This document shows, piece after piece, positions 1-8,771 of a stretch of 64,000 nucleotides of DNA (within the stretch, counting starts at the first letter, position 1; each line of letters opens with the position of its first letter). Under the pieces are notes generated by a model that worked only from the letters and a program-made list of their open reading frames with translations, was not told the origin of the DNA and made no database searches. The translations under genes were made by a program, and so were the position numbers. Source of the DNA: Candidatus Kuenenia stuttgartensis (GTDB lineage: Bacteria > Planctomycetota > Planctomycetia > Isosphaerales > Isosphaeraceae); contig CAMBEP010000004.1 in the NCBI GenBank assembly GCA_945865635.1, positions 1 through 64,000 on the forward strand. Reading direction: 5' to 3'.

Positions 1-286
1 TGACGTCGATACGGAACTGAAAGTTTTCGACCGCCTGGAGGTTGGTCCAGCCGAAGAAGTCGGCGAGGAAGACGATACCGGCCATGGAGTAGAGTTCTTT
101 GGTGGAGGCGCCGGCGATTTTGCTGAAATTTGTGGCCAATTCAGTAACGTGGAAATGAGCATCTAAAATTGGCCCAACATGTATCGATCTTAACCAACCC
201 GCTCGACAGAGAACGTAATTTTGCGTTAAAGCGGGTTCAATGGCAAAAAGAACAGCCTGTTTGGCCTGCGTTAAAACACTATGCAC
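1..286 (-). pseudogene. Transposase N-terminal fragment, truncated by the window edge
   Basis: Read on the minus strand from a possible GTG at 286, about 95 codons stay open to the window edge. The residues match the N-terminal part of DUF772/IS1182-like transposases: a QAVLF segment, then TKELYSMAG, then FLADFFGWT and a FQFRIDV-type segment. The reading frame continues off the left side, so it is not known whether this copy is intact further on. It lies directly downstream of a second, clearly broken copy at 309-755, and the two share the LxDFFxWT block at the DNA level (about 46-95 compared with 680-729). The family call rests on motif recall, and the true start is uncertain. Confidence 0.65.
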
Positions 287-308
287 ACTTCGTCGATCCG
301 AATTGGCG

Positions 309-755
309 TCAGCAAAAAAGCCGGGTCTGGTTGGGCTCATAAGGGATCCGGACCGCTTTGGGCAGGGCGGTGAAATCGATCAGAGCATGAGGCTTGAGCT
401 GAAGCAGCAAACTCTTGATGGCGATGACTATGACCTTGGTGCGGCCTAAGCTGGTATGTTCGATGGATACGTGCCAGATTTAACACGCTTTTCGATTGGT
501 ATCGATTTCAAGGGCTTAAGTCAGACGTTCCGCGGCGTCGGCGAGGACTATAGCGGCGTAATCTTTATCTCGGAAAAGCTTCATTTAGAATTCGAATGAG
601 CGATAGACGACGTCGCAGCCCTGGATCGGTGTTGAGGGTATATTGGATATCGGAGATAAAGGCTTGAATAGCGTTGTCGGTGGTCCAGTCGAAGAAGTCG
701 GTCAGGAAGACGAGTCCGGTCATGGAAAAGTGCTCATTTCCACCAAATAAGCCAA
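309..755 (-). pseudogene. Degraded transposase copy with stops and a frameshift
   Basis: Minus-strand translation gives consecutive blocks of the same transposase type as 1-286: FLTDFFDWT, an IQYTLNTDPG-like block, then after a frameshift near 580 KLFRDKDYAA, ALEIDTNRK, LGRTKVIVIAIK, LLLQLKPH and YEPNQTRLF. Two in-frame TAA codons (plus-strand 516-518 and 480-482) interrupt the second part, and a stop falls at 309-311. This order matches the first half of the transposase. The catalytic half is absent, and the other copy begins at once, which suggests a deletion or recombination between two insertions. It cannot encode a functional enzyme. Confidence 0.7.
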
Positions 756-845
756 TTGCCGCAGCCAATAGGGATGCATGCTACGCAGGTATGCCGAACG
801 CAAGCGATGCCATCATGACCATTGAGACGAGAACTGGCCCCGTCA

Positions 846-2873
846 TCAAAGGCTTTGTTCCCGTGCATCGAGCCAGGATTCGTCGACCACGGCGACGCCC
901 AAAGTGGTTGCCTTTTCAAGCTTTGAGCCAGCCTCGGCACCGGCAAGTAGAAAATCGGTCTTTTTTGAGACAGAACCAGACGTCTTGCCGCCCAATCGCT
1001 TGATCAGGGCTTCTGCCTCATGGCGTGCCCGACGTGGCAATGTGCCTGTGATGACCACCGTTTTACCAGCCAGCGGCAAGCCACTTGAGACCCGTCTGGC
1101 CACCGGGGCTGGCTCAACGCCTGCCAATGCCAGCTCATGCAGTAGGGTGTGGGTGCTTTCCCTGTCGAAGAACTCTTTGATTGAGGCGGCCACGATTGGC
1201 CCAATTTCCTGGATCGATTCGAGCTGGCCCAATTCTGCAGAGCGGACTGCATCAAGTGTCCCAAAGGCTTCGGAGAGAACTTCGCTAAGCCTTTCGCCAA
1301 CGTGTCTTATGTTGAGTGCCGTGAGGAATCTGTCGAGCGGCCGATGCTTGCTCGCGGCAATGCCGGCAACCAGATTTTCGGCAGATTTTTCGCCCATACG
1401 CTCCAGGCTTGCAAGCTCGGGAACGCTCAGTCGATAGAGATCCGCCGGACCTGAAACCAGGCCTTGTTCCACAAGCTGCTCCACCACCTTCTCGCCCAGG
1501 CCATCAATGTCCATACACGATCGGCTTGCCCAATAGGCCAGCCAGGTTTTTGCCTGACCCGTGCAGCCTGCCCTGCCCGCCTTGCATCGCCAGTCGACCT
1601 CGCCGGGAACCTGTTCGAGCAAGTTGCCGCAGACCGGGCAATTTTCTGGTCTTTCGATGGGCTGTTCATGGCCTGTTCTGACCGACGTTTCCACACGCAC
1701 AACCTGTGGAATGATTTCACCGGCTTTCTGAATGACAACCAGATCGCCCAACCGTACATCTTTCCTCTGGATCTCATCAAAATTATGAAGGCTGGCGCGA
1801 CTCACGGTGGAGCCTGCCAGAAGGACAGGATCAAGTTCGGCCACGGGGGTGATCTTGCCTGTTTTGCCCACCTGGAACGCGACACCCAGAAGGCGTGTCA
1901 TGGCCTCTTCCGCTTCATATTTGAACGCGATGGCCCAGCGCGGGGATTTGGACGTAAAGCCAAGCACTGATCGATGAAAAAACCGGTCCACCTTGATCAC
2001 AAGCCCGTCGATCGGGAAATCCAGGCCCGACCGCTTGATTCGCCAATCACTTATAAAGTCCAGAATTTCCGACACGCTGTGGCAGACCTTCCAGAACGGG
2101 CTTGTGGGGACCCCCCATTGCTGGAACCGGTGGAGCAGGCCCGAGAAGCGGTCTGGCAGGTGGTCGCGGCTAACAAAGCCGAGGCTGTGAGCCTCAAAGT
2201 TCAAGTGTCGCTTGGCGCATTGTTTGCTATCCAAAAGCTTCAGGGTGCCCGCTGTGCTGTTGCGGGGATTGGCCAGAGGAGTTTCGCCGCGGTCCTTTCG
2301 CTCGCGATTCAGGCGATCCATTTCGGGGTAAGTCATATAGACTTCGCCTCGGATCTCGATCTGATCCGGAATTAGCTCTGAATTTTCCTCAGAGATGAGT
2401 TGAAGCGGTATGGAGCGGACTGTACGCAGATTGGCCGTGATGTCGTCGCCGGTTTCACCATCGCCGCGCGAGAGGCCCCGAACCAGTTTTCCGTGCTCAT
2501 AGAGCAAGTTGGCAGAGACACCATCCACTTTCAATTCGATGGTAAATTCGATCTGTTCACCGGCCGGCAGAAGCTTGGCGACCCGATTGACCCAGTCCTG
2601 GACTTCCGCCGGGCTATAGGTGTTGTCAATAGAGAGCATCGGGGCAAGGTGGCGGATATGGGTAAACGACTCCAGAGACCTGCCGCCGACTCGCTGGGAT
2701 GGGCTGTTTGGGTCGGCAAGCTCGGGGTGGTCCGTTTCGATCTGAATGAGGCGTGCCATGAGCGAATCAAATTCGCGATCGCTGATGACCGGAGCGGCTT
2801 CCATATAATAACGACGATTATGCTCATCGATCTGAGCCTTTAAAATCTGGACCTGTTGAGCAATGTCGGTCAT
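846..2873 (-). CDS. ligA: NAD-dependent DNA ligase LigA
   Basis: This 675-residue protein seals nicks in duplex DNA during replication and repair, using NAD+ as adenylate donor. The order of domains is the family's: an N-terminal Ia domain with the HNRRYY motif, the adenylation domain with the KVDG motif (nucleophile Lys115), an OB region, a four-cysteine zinc finger near residues 405-432 (CPVC...C...C), helix-hairpin-helix repeats, and a C-terminal BRCT domain (KTVVITGTL to the end). The length equals that of the Escherichia coli enzyme. It ends about 90 bp from the broken transposase and is followed upstream by a small membrane-protein gene on the same strand, 81 bp away. Confidence 0.97.
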   Translation of the reverse strand: MTDIAQQVQILKAQIDEHNRRYYMEAAPVISDREFDSLMARLIQIETDHPELADPNSPSQRVGGRSLESFTHIRHLAPMLSIDNTYSPAEVQDWVNRVAKLLPAGEQIEFTIELKVDGVSANLLYEHGKLVRGLSRGDGETGDDITANLRTVRSIPLQLISEENSELIPDQIEIRGEVYMTYPEMDRLNRERKDRGETPLANPRNSTAGTLKLLDSKQCAKRHLNFEAHSLGFVSRDHLPDRFSGLLHRFQQWGVPTSPFWKVCHSVSEILDFISDWRIKRSGLDFPIDGLVIKVDRFFHRSVLGFTSKSPRWAIAFKYEAEEAMTRLLGVAFQVGKTGKITPVAELDPVLLAGSTVSRASLHNFDEIQRKDVRLGDLVVIQKAGEIIPQVVRVETSVRTGHEQPIERPENCPVCGNLLEQVPGEVDWRCKAGRAGCTGQAKTWLAYWASRSCMDIDGLGEKVVEQLVEQGLVSGPADLYRLSVPELASLERMGEKSAENLVAGIAASKHRPLDRFLTALNIRHVGERLSEVLSEAFGTLDAVRSAELGQLESIQEIGPIVAASIKEFFDRESTHTLLHELALAGVEPAPVARRVSSGLPLAGKTVVITGTLPRRARHEAEALIKRLGGKTSGSVSKKTDFLLAGAEAGSKLEKATTLGVAVVDESWLDAREQSL

Positions 2874-2954
2874 GTCGATGTTCCAGAGGGAGCAATTGAA
2901 AAAAAGGCTTCGTCAAACGGCGACAATGGCAAGAATTCCCGTGCTGCAGAACGA

Positions 2955-3263
2955 TTACGACTTCTTATGGCGGTTTTCAATCAAGGTGTCGAGGCCGATG
3001 GCCAACAGACCTGTGACAAGCATGACGCTGAACTCGACAGTCAGCAGTTTGACAGCATTTTTGTCAATCCAGTCGCCCAGAGCCAGCGATCGTGGGTCGA
3101 CCCGCTGAACTGAGGCACTCGAGGCTTGATCCTTCTCCGAAATTTCGCGAAGTGCGGGGCTCACAAGCCAGGCCATGCAGGTCATGACAAAAAGCGTGCT
3201 GGTCAGGAGCAGGATGACGTAAAACCCGTTCGGAAATTTGACGTTTCGAAGGCTGGGTGGCAT
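2955..3263 (-). CDS. Small membrane protein of unknown function
   Basis: This 102-residue protein was not recognised as a member of a family. It has two hydrophobic segments likely to cross the membrane, one at about residues 14-36 (FYVILLLTSTLF...) and one at about 73-91 (TVEFSVMLVTGLLAIGL). They are joined by a charged, Ser-rich linker that would face the same side as neither terminus, and the tail is short and basic (ENRHKKS). The gene sits between ligA and ndk on the same strand and is separated from ndk by a hairpin terminator. It might be cotranscribed with ligA. It is called coding because of its position and clean transmembrane pattern. Confidence 0.6.
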   Translation of the reverse strand: MPPSLRNVKFPNGFYVILLLTSTLFVMTCMAWLVSPALREISEKDQASSASVQRVDPRSLALGDWIDKNAVKLLTVEFSVMLVTGLLAIGLDTLIENRHKKS

Positions 3264-3289
3264 GGGTGGCTCTGGTGGTCTGGGAAATG

Positions 3290-3338
3290 AAAAGGGACGG
3301 AGATCCTTTATAAGGAGTCCGATCCGTCCCTTTTTTTT
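3290..3338. terminator. Bidirectional-type intrinsic terminator after ndk
   Basis: The arm AAAAGGGACGGA (3290-3301) is exactly complementary to TCCGTCCCTTTT (3323-3334), with a 21-nt loop and a run of eight T on the plus strand. On the minus strand it follows the ndk stop by about 30 bp and is followed by four T, so it would end ndk transcripts before the small membrane-protein gene. Confidence 0.65.
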
Positions 3339-3370
3339 GGAGGGGTGGGTGGGGCCAGGACCGATGGCGA

Positions 3371-3823
3371 TCAGGCGCCGTCGAAGACCCAGTTGCTGCC
3401 AGCAATTTCGTAGGAGACCACACCTTCTGGGAACCAGAGAGCGATTTCACGGGCGGCAGATTCAGGGGAATCGCTGCCATGGACCAGGTTGTTTTGCTTG
3501 CTGATGGAGAAGTCGCCACGCACTGTGCCAGGGGCGGCGGCGGCACCATTGGTGGTACCCAGAAGATTACGGACCACACTGATGGCTTCATTGCCTTCGA
3601 GCACACCCACAACCACGGGGCCACCCGTAATGAAGTCGATCAGACCGCCGAAAAATGGTCGGGCGCTGTGCTCGGCGTAGTGCTGTTCGGCCAGCAATTT
3701 GCTGACCTGGATCAGCTTCAGGCCGACAATCTTGAGGCCCTTGGCTTCAAACCGGGCGAGAATGGTCCCGGCAAGGCGGCGCTGAACGCAGTCGGGCTTG
3801 AGGATGATGAGTGTGTGCTGCAT
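3371..3823 (-). CDS. ndk: Nucleoside diphosphate kinase
   Basis: This 150-residue protein transfers the gamma phosphate of ATP to nucleoside diphosphates through a phosphohistidine. It starts with the family pattern HTLIILKPDCVQRR. The substrate block RPFFGGLIDFITGGPVV follows, and the catalytic histidine lies in NLVHGSDS. The start at 3823 was chosen because the family motif begins immediately after it and a TGGAGA sequence lies upstream; the open frame extends 42 codons further but that part looks unlike a kinase. The length is usual for the family. The gene is divergent from the HemQ-like gene across 356 bp. Confidence 0.95.
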   Translation of the reverse strand: MQHTLIILKPDCVQRRLAGTILARFEAKGLKIVGLKLIQVSKLLAEQHYAEHSARPFFGGLIDFITGGPVVVGVLEGNEAISVVRNLLGTTNGAAAAPGTVRGDFSISKQNNLVHGSDSPESAAREIALWFPEGVVSYEIAGSNWVFDGA

Positions 3824-4179
3824 AGGGAAAGCGTCTCCAGGAAATGGTTTGCGGTCGATGTTCAGATTGACCGGAGTCAGTTTGACCGGATCGACGGGGT
3901 CGATCCGCATCGGCATTGGATCATGGAATCGGCCACTTGCCAGTCCCACACCTTCAAGGCACGCAGCCTTGATTTATTGAGAAGCCGAATCGTTCAATCT
4001 TCCAAAATGTAAGGTTTTTGAAGGAATTCATCAACGGGTTAATCTGAGTAAATATGGCGATCGTGTTGAGATTCGTCTGTCTTTAACGCTAGGATAGGGC
4101 AAAGTCACTTCAGGAAAAAAGGGCCGCCACATTTGGTCCTTGATCAAGTCAGCCGTCATTTTTGGAAAGTGAAACAGAC
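3824..4179. other. Divergent intergenic region, ndk / HemQ-like gene
   Basis: No gene is supported in these 356 bases. They must hold the promoters of both divergent genes. The only plausible signal noted is a TTGAGA / TAGGAT pair pointing toward the HemQ-like gene. No riboswitch or tRNA-like structure was seen. Confidence 0.5.
4066..4095 (+). promoter_or_regulatory. Possible sigma-70-type promoter for the HemQ-like gene
   Basis: TTGAGA (4066-4071) and TAGGAT (4090-4095) are separated by 18 bp, about 85 bp before the chosen start codon. The -10 box departs from the consensus, so this is only a candidate. Confidence 0.3.
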
Positions 4180-5145
4180 ATGAGCGACCACGCTGCCCCC
4201 GCCCCTTCTGGCCGACCTGCACACACCGGCGGCCATGGCCAGCATCCGGGCGCATCATCCGAGCCGATTCCCGGCACACTTGTGCTGCCCGGTGGATATC
4301 ACTTTCTGCACCTGTTTTACAGGGTTGATCGTCATATTCTCAGCCAGTTGCCAATTGCCGAACGCGCCACCGGCCTGAAGCAACTGGCACAGGCCCTTTC
4401 GCCCGAGACGGGTGATGATAAGCCAATCACAGGCTTTCACGCCTTCGCTGTGCCGGGCCACAAGGCAGACTTCGGGTTTGTCGGCGCCGGTACCGATCTT
4501 CAGGCCCTTCATGCAGTGCAAATGAATATCGAGTCAAGCCCAATCGGCGCGGCCCTGATCCCGACATATTCGTTTTATTCAATCTCGGAAATTTCGGAAT
4601 ACGTACCAAGTGTCGAGCAATATGGCCAGACACTCATGCGAGAGGGTGTGGATCCAGCCTCAGACAGCTTCCGGACCAAGGTTCGAACCTATGAGCAGCG
4701 GCTCGGGCCAATGAACAAGCAGCGTCTGACACCAGAATTTCCCGACTATCCAAGCCTTTGCTTCTATCCGATGTCGAAAACCCGCGTTCCCGGCGCCAAC
4801 TGGTATGCCGAGCCCTTCAGCCGGCGGTCCGAGTTGATGTCGCAGCACGGCCGCAGCGGGATGAAATTTGCCGGCAAAGTGGTGCAGGTGATTTCCTCGT
4901 CCACCGGCCTGGACGACTGGGAATGGGGTGTCACGCTTTGGGGCAAAAACCCAAGCTACCTGAAGGACATTGTTTACACCATGCGGTTTGACGAAAGCTC
5001 TGCCATCTACGGCTTGTTTGGCGATTTCTACTTCGGCTATCGCCTGACACCCGATGAGCTTGTCAAGGAACTGAAGCTCGACCGCCAAGGCTCAAAAGCT
5101 GTCGCAACCAGCGGCGGATCCCTGCTCTCCCGGCTCTTTGGCTGA
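4180..5145 (+). CDS. hemQ: Chlorite-dismutase-family protein, HemQ-like (coproheme decarboxylase)
   Basis: The 321-residue product belongs to the chlorite dismutase/HemQ family. HemQ oxidatively decarboxylates iron-coproporphyrin III to protoheme in the coproporphyrin-dependent haem pathway used by Actinobacteria, Firmicutes and related phyla. The C-terminal half carries the family signatures FYPMSK, NWY and QHGRSG, whose histidine is the expected proximal haem ligand (about residue 223). A Gly/His/Pro-rich N-terminal tail of about 30 residues looks disordered. The ATG at 4180 follows GGAAAG at good distance and is preferred to a TTG six codons upstream. No other haem gene is nearby. A detoxifying chlorite dismutase is the alternative, but the HemQ-type motifs make it less likely. 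Confidence 0.85.
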   Translation: MSDHAAPAPSGRPAHTGGHGQHPGASSEPIPGTLVLPGGYHFLHLFYRVDRHILSQLPIAERATGLKQLAQALSPETGDDKPITGFHAFAVPGHKADFGFVGAGTDLQALHAVQMNIESSPIGAALIPTYSFYSISEISEYVPSVEQYGQTLMREGVDPASDSFRTKVRTYEQRLGPMNKQRLTPEFPDYPSLCFYPMSKTRVPGANWYAEPFSRRSELMSQHGRSGMKFAGKVVQVISSSTGLDDWEWGVTLWGKNPSYLKDIVYTMRFDESSAIYGLFGDFYFGYRLTPDELVKELKLDRQGSKAVATSGGSLLSRLFG

Positions 5146-5604
5146 TCTTCACCAAAGCCTGAAATTCAAGTTGTAACAATCGCCCCCCCCACGACATTAC
5201 AATTGTTTGGGAACAGACAATATAAAGTGTGCTGTTTTTTTGGGGGCGGGGCTCTCTCCCGCCTGCGTTTACTAGCCTGTGGGCTCTTATGACCATTGGC
5301 TCTGTTGATGGGGGCTGAGTGCGTTCGGGATCGTATTTGCCCGCCGGAGAAAAGAGGCCACTGTATGCGTAAACGGGATCCAAACCCCAAAATTCTTGCG
5401 AATCTGGCCTTGTTGGCTGCGAATGCAATTCTCTAATTCGCCCTGCTGCTGCCATTGGCCATTCCAAAGTTGCCGCTTTGGTGTGGTGTGGTAATTGCAA
5501 TTATCGTTTATGACCGCGAAGAGTAGAAATAGCCAACGCATAGCAAAACCACCAAAATTCTGAGCTGCATTGCATTTCCTTGTTTTTTTTAAGTGTGGGT
5601 GGTG
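5146..5604. other. Intergenic region without a supported gene
   Basis: This 459-bp stretch lies between convergent genes. It contains runs such as eight C (about 5183-5190), seven T before GGGGGCGGGG (about 5235-5250) and eight T near 5583-5590. Open frames are short, overlap each other on the minus strand and show no recognisable protein. Decayed coding sequence is possible, but nothing supports a call. Confidence 0.5.
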
Positions 5605-7704
5605 TCAGTTTTTCGATTTTTCGGCGTCGGCAATTTCTTTCGCGGCCCAGTCTTTAAGTTCCTGGGCGGTGCTGGGGCGTTTTTGGAGATTTTCAAGGTT
5701 GCGGATCCAGATTCGCTTGCGAACCGCTGATGTGGCCAGGATTCGGATCGGAGCCGTAAAAGGCTCGCGCAGGTCCGATCGCGGGCAGATGGAAATCAGA
5801 GTGCGCCAGGCGGGCATGGCGTTTTCAAGATCGCCCCGGCTGAGCGATTGCAGGAGTTCCGCGATGGCGGCGGATTCAATCATCCGGGTCAAAGTGATGG
5901 ACCGCTCGTCAGTTGGGACTTCGTCTGCAATTTCGAGCGATTTTCCGTATTGATGAGCTTCCAGGGCCATGTGTGCCGCCAGTTCGTCGCGCACAGGGCG
6001 CACCGACACAGGGATTTTGTCTCGACCAATTTTGAGTAAGACTTCCAGCAGGTCTTTGGCTTTGATGGCCCCCTGCTCTTCGGGAGCCGAGGCCCAGACG
6101 ATCGTCTGTCGAACAGACCAGGCGAGCTTGGCCAGTGGTTCGGCATCGTCCCGAGGGATCGCCTCGGGCGCGAACGAAGGCCAGCTCTGCAGATTTTCAG
6201 CACTGACCCGGTCAGGGATCTGTTTTGGTGGGAGCAGCCGAAGCATGGGGTCGCCGATCACCATCAGTCTCCAGGGGTTGCCGAACATCTCTTTTTCCGG
6301 GTTCTGACGCATGGCCGCAGCCCAGGGGTAGCCCTTGGTCAAGCACTCGGAGATTAGTGTTGCCGACCGAAACGACTGCAAATAAGGCTCGTTCATCGAC
6401 CCATAATAGGCATAGGCCCCATTGGCCAGCCATCGGCCTGCCAGGGTGTATGGATCCTGGGCATCCGCCGCAGAGAAGCTATGAATGATGTGGATCCGTG
6501 TCGGCACCGTCCAGGGCACATCCCAAGTGCTGCCGACCGAGCCTGCCTGAAGATTGAACGAGGTCGGATTGCCCGACGAATTGATCATGAGAAGCTCTGC
6601 CCGGTTTGTCGGCAGGAATGTCTTGCGCCAGAGGCTCAGGTTGCCGTCCCGGATGTGGATCGATTTCAGGCCAAAAGCATCGAAGCGGGTTTTGGCAGGT
6701 GCAAGCTGATAGCCATTGAAGCGTTTGTCGGTGGGGTCATAACCATTGAATAAAGTGGCGGATTGGGGCTGAAGAAAGAGGCTGCACATGGCTTGATAGA
6801 CTTGCTGTTTCATGTCGCCCGTGAGCCGGCCCGTGAAGGCCCATCGGCGGCGTTTTGGATCTTCAAGACGCCTGCCAAGGAGGTCGTCGAAGGAATTGTC
6901 GCCATTTGGGGTGGCATATTTGTAAGGCATATCGCCAACAAGTGTGAGGAAGTCGAGATCGTCGCCGAGTGTGTCCGCCTTGATTTTGAGATCTTTGGAG
7001 AGATTTTCGACGCCTGCGATTCTCGCCAGGGCTTCGTCGGTGGTGAGCAGGTCGGACCATTTTTTGGGGTCAGTCCATAACATCAATCCCTGCTTGCGCC
7101 CAGCGGCCAAGGCCGCAGCCGCAATGGAGTCGGAGCCGCCCTTGGTCAGAACAATTCCGGGGCTGCGAGGTGTTTTTTGGAGCCAGAGGAGATTCCCGCT
7201 GATGAGCTGTTTTGGCTTTTCCTGAGCGGAAAGCATGCCACGCAGGGCGCTTGTCAGGGCCAGAGGCCAAATGGTGTCGTCCGTAAGCGGAGCGGCCTTG
7301 GTGGGGAAGCGGACGACTTTTTTGGGCCGGAATGCTCTGAGGAATTTGATGGAAAGGTCTGTGTCGTCGATTAGGATCGGGAAATAGGTCTGGTCGTCCC
7401 ACTGGGCCAGAGCCTCAAGGAAGGTCTCTCGATTGGGTACGAGGCAGACGATGTCAGCGACTTTTCGGGTTTCGGCGAGCGACTGGGTCCACGATCGCTG
7501 GGCAGCATCCAATTCCAGGTCGCCAAGTTCGGCCAGGCTTTGCGAGATCGCGGGTTCGCGCTGGGCCGCTTGCCAGGGCGAGGCTTGCATCATGACCGAG
7601 AAGCCCGGAGCCAAAATCATGAGCAAGAAGGCCTTCCGCACAATTCGAGCGATCGTGCGATGAGCCTGGCCTTTGAGGCTTGGGGATTGCGTGGAATGGT
7701 TCAT
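5605..7704 (-). CDS. Large secreted protein with a C25-peptidase-like C-terminal block; function unknown
   Basis: The product has 699 residues if it starts at the ATG at 7704; an open frame continues 23 codons upstream. After a basic N-terminus comes a hydrophobic segment (KAFLLMILAPGFSVMM) consistent with a signal peptide or anchor. The middle contains LVGDMPYKYA, and then a block with HIIHSFSAAD, AGRWLANGAYAYYGSMNEP and WRLMVIGDPMLRL. That pattern of a small-residue GAYAYYGS stretch followed by GDPxLRL resembles the end of caspase-like C25 (gingipain) domains. The expected catalytic His-Cys pair was not identified with confidence, so no activity is claimed. The C-terminal 170 residues are helical and Ala/Leu-rich. 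The gene stands alone between convergent and divergent neighbours. Confidence 0.75.
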   Translation of the reverse strand: MNHSTQSPSLKGQAHRTIARIVRKAFLLMILAPGFSVMMQASPWQAAQREPAISQSLAELGDLELDAAQRSWTQSLAETRKVADIVCLVPNRETFLEALAQWDDQTYFPILIDDTDLSIKFLRAFRPKKVVRFPTKAAPLTDDTIWPLALTSALRGMLSAQEKPKQLISGNLLWLQKTPRSPGIVLTKGGSDSIAAAALAAGRKQGLMLWTDPKKWSDLLTTDEALARIAGVENLSKDLKIKADTLGDDLDFLTLVGDMPYKYATPNGDNSFDDLLGRRLEDPKRRRWAFTGRLTGDMKQQVYQAMCSLFLQPQSATLFNGYDPTDKRFNGYQLAPAKTRFDAFGLKSIHIRDGNLSLWRKTFLPTNRAELLMINSSGNPTSFNLQAGSVGSTWDVPWTVPTRIHIIHSFSAADAQDPYTLAGRWLANGAYAYYGSMNEPYLQSFRSATLISECLTKGYPWAAAMRQNPEKEMFGNPWRLMVIGDPMLRLLPPKQIPDRVSAENLQSWPSFAPEAIPRDDAEPLAKLAWSVRQTIVWASAPEEQGAIKAKDLLEVLLKIGRDKIPVSVRPVRDELAAHMALEAHQYGKSLEIADEVPTDERSITLTRMIESAAIAELLQSLSRGDLENAMPAWRTLISICPRSDLREPFTAPIRILATSAVRKRIWIRNLENLQKRPSTAQELKDWAAKEIADAEKSKN

Positions 7705-7890
7705 GATTTGGTTGGGTCCGGCGAATGATCGGGAAATTGGTTGCACCCAGACGTCAGCAGGCCAGCTTTTCAAGGTGATGTCGCTATGCAGGATGGCATA
7801 GAAGTAGTATGGTCTTGGTTCGGAATCAATTCAACCTCGCGGATTCGATCTTTTCCAAGGATCACGACTCAAGACAGGCGGACTCTTCTG

Positions 7891-8286
7891 ATGAAAAAAG
7901 GTGGAATCCTGAATCCGGCAATCTGCTCACTGATCGCCGAACTTGGTCAGGGTGATGAACTCCTGATCGTCGATGCGGCCTTTGCACTTCCCCCGGAACC
8001 CTATGTGATTGACTTGTCGCTTGTACCTGGCATTCCGCGATTTCTTGATGTTTTGAAAGCTGTGGCCCATGAACTTGTGATCGAATCTGCCGTGATCGCT
8101 CGTGAGATGATGGACGACAATGAAAAAATTCACAGTGAAGTGGTTCGGATCCTTGATGAATCAACGATCGATGAAGTCAGCCACCGCGAATTTCAGGAAC
8201 AGGCCTCCAATGCCAAAGGTGTGATCCGAACGGCCGAATTCTCACCCTATGCCAATATCAAGCTGATCTGCGGCAGCGCGTTTTAA
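7891..8286 (+). CDS. rbsD: RbsD/FucU-family sugar pyranase with His20 replaced
   Basis: This 131-residue protein belongs to the RbsD/FucU family, which interconverts pyranose forms of ribose or fucose. The family start MKKGGILN, the DAAF segment with Asp28, a SHREF block holding the second conserved His (about 98) and the C-terminal SPYANIKLICG with its Tyr and Asn are all present. The otherwise conserved His20 of the LGH(T/G)D motif is Gln here (CTT GGT CAG GGT GAT). His20 is regarded as catalytic in RbsD, so activity may differ. The ATG at 7891 starts the family consensus; the frame is open for 50 codons upstream but that part is unlike the family. No ribose transporter or kinase is adjacent. 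A strong terminator follows. Confidence 0.88.
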   Translation: MKKGGILNPAICSLIAELGQGDELLIVDAAFALPPEPYVIDLSLVPGIPRFLDVLKAVAHELVIESAVIAREMMDDNEKIHSEVVRILDESTIDEVSHREFQEQASNAKGVIRTAEFSPYANIKLICGSAF

Positions 8287-8294
8287 GCCACTAT

Positions 8295-8332
8295 CAGGTC
8301 GGCAGATTTCCTGGACTCGACCTGTTTTTTTT
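8295..8332 (+). terminator. Intrinsic terminator of rbsD
   Basis: CAGGTCG (8295-8301) pairs with CGACCTG (8318-8324), and eight T follow immediately (8325-8332). It lies 8 bp after the rbsD stop codon. Confidence 0.8.
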
Positions 8333-8434
8333 CTGATGGGGGGATTGTCAGGACCCCCTTTGGATTCCATAATTAATTGTATTGGCTCACATTTCGGTCG
8401 GTCAGATCTTTTTAACAGATGGCGGGGCAATGGG

Positions 8435-8701
8435 ATGAAGATGAGATCAAACAGGTCGCAAATTCTGGCTGCCGTGCTGCTCTTAGGCGTATCTGCAAAT
8501 CTTCAGGCATGCCCGAACTGTAAAGATGGTATGGCACACTACGACGCCACAAATGGACGAGCCGGCTATTCTGCCAACGGCTTGCAGGCGGGCTTCAGCT
8601 ATTCCACCGTGTTCATGCTCAGCATGCCCCTGACCCTGATCGGCGCAGGCGGATTCATGATCCGAAGGCTTTCCAGGCAAGGCCGGCTGCCCGAACTTTG
8701 A
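8435..8701 (+). CDS. Small exported membrane protein with a CPNCKDG motif
   Basis: The 88-residue product begins with a signal-peptide-like segment (QILAAVLLLGVSANLQA), then CPNCKDGM just after the likely cleavage site, a short polar stretch with GYSANGLQAGFSYS, and one transmembrane helix (TVFMLSMPLTLIGAGGFMI) followed by a basic tail. A CxxC directly after the signal peptide could bind a metal or act in thiol chemistry on the outer face of the membrane. Similar small proteins are, from memory, frequent in planctomycetes, sometimes near terminal oxidase genes; here the neighbours do not say. The start at 8435 was chosen because it directly precedes the signal peptide; the frame is open further upstream. 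Confidence 0.7.
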   Translation: MKMRSNRSQILAAVLLLGVSANLQACPNCKDGMAHYDATNGRAGYSANGLQAGFSYSTVFMLSMPLTLIGAGGFMIRRLSRQGRLPEL

Positions 8702-8771
8702 ATCATGTTCCGGCCGCCTTTTTTAAGGTGGAATCCAGCCGGGTCATGGGCGATTTTGAGGCCAGATCAAT

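Noticed and set aside
240..449. A 69-codon plus-strand frame near the left edge
   Set aside because: It is antisense to the degraded transposase, whose blocks are recognisable on the minus strand.
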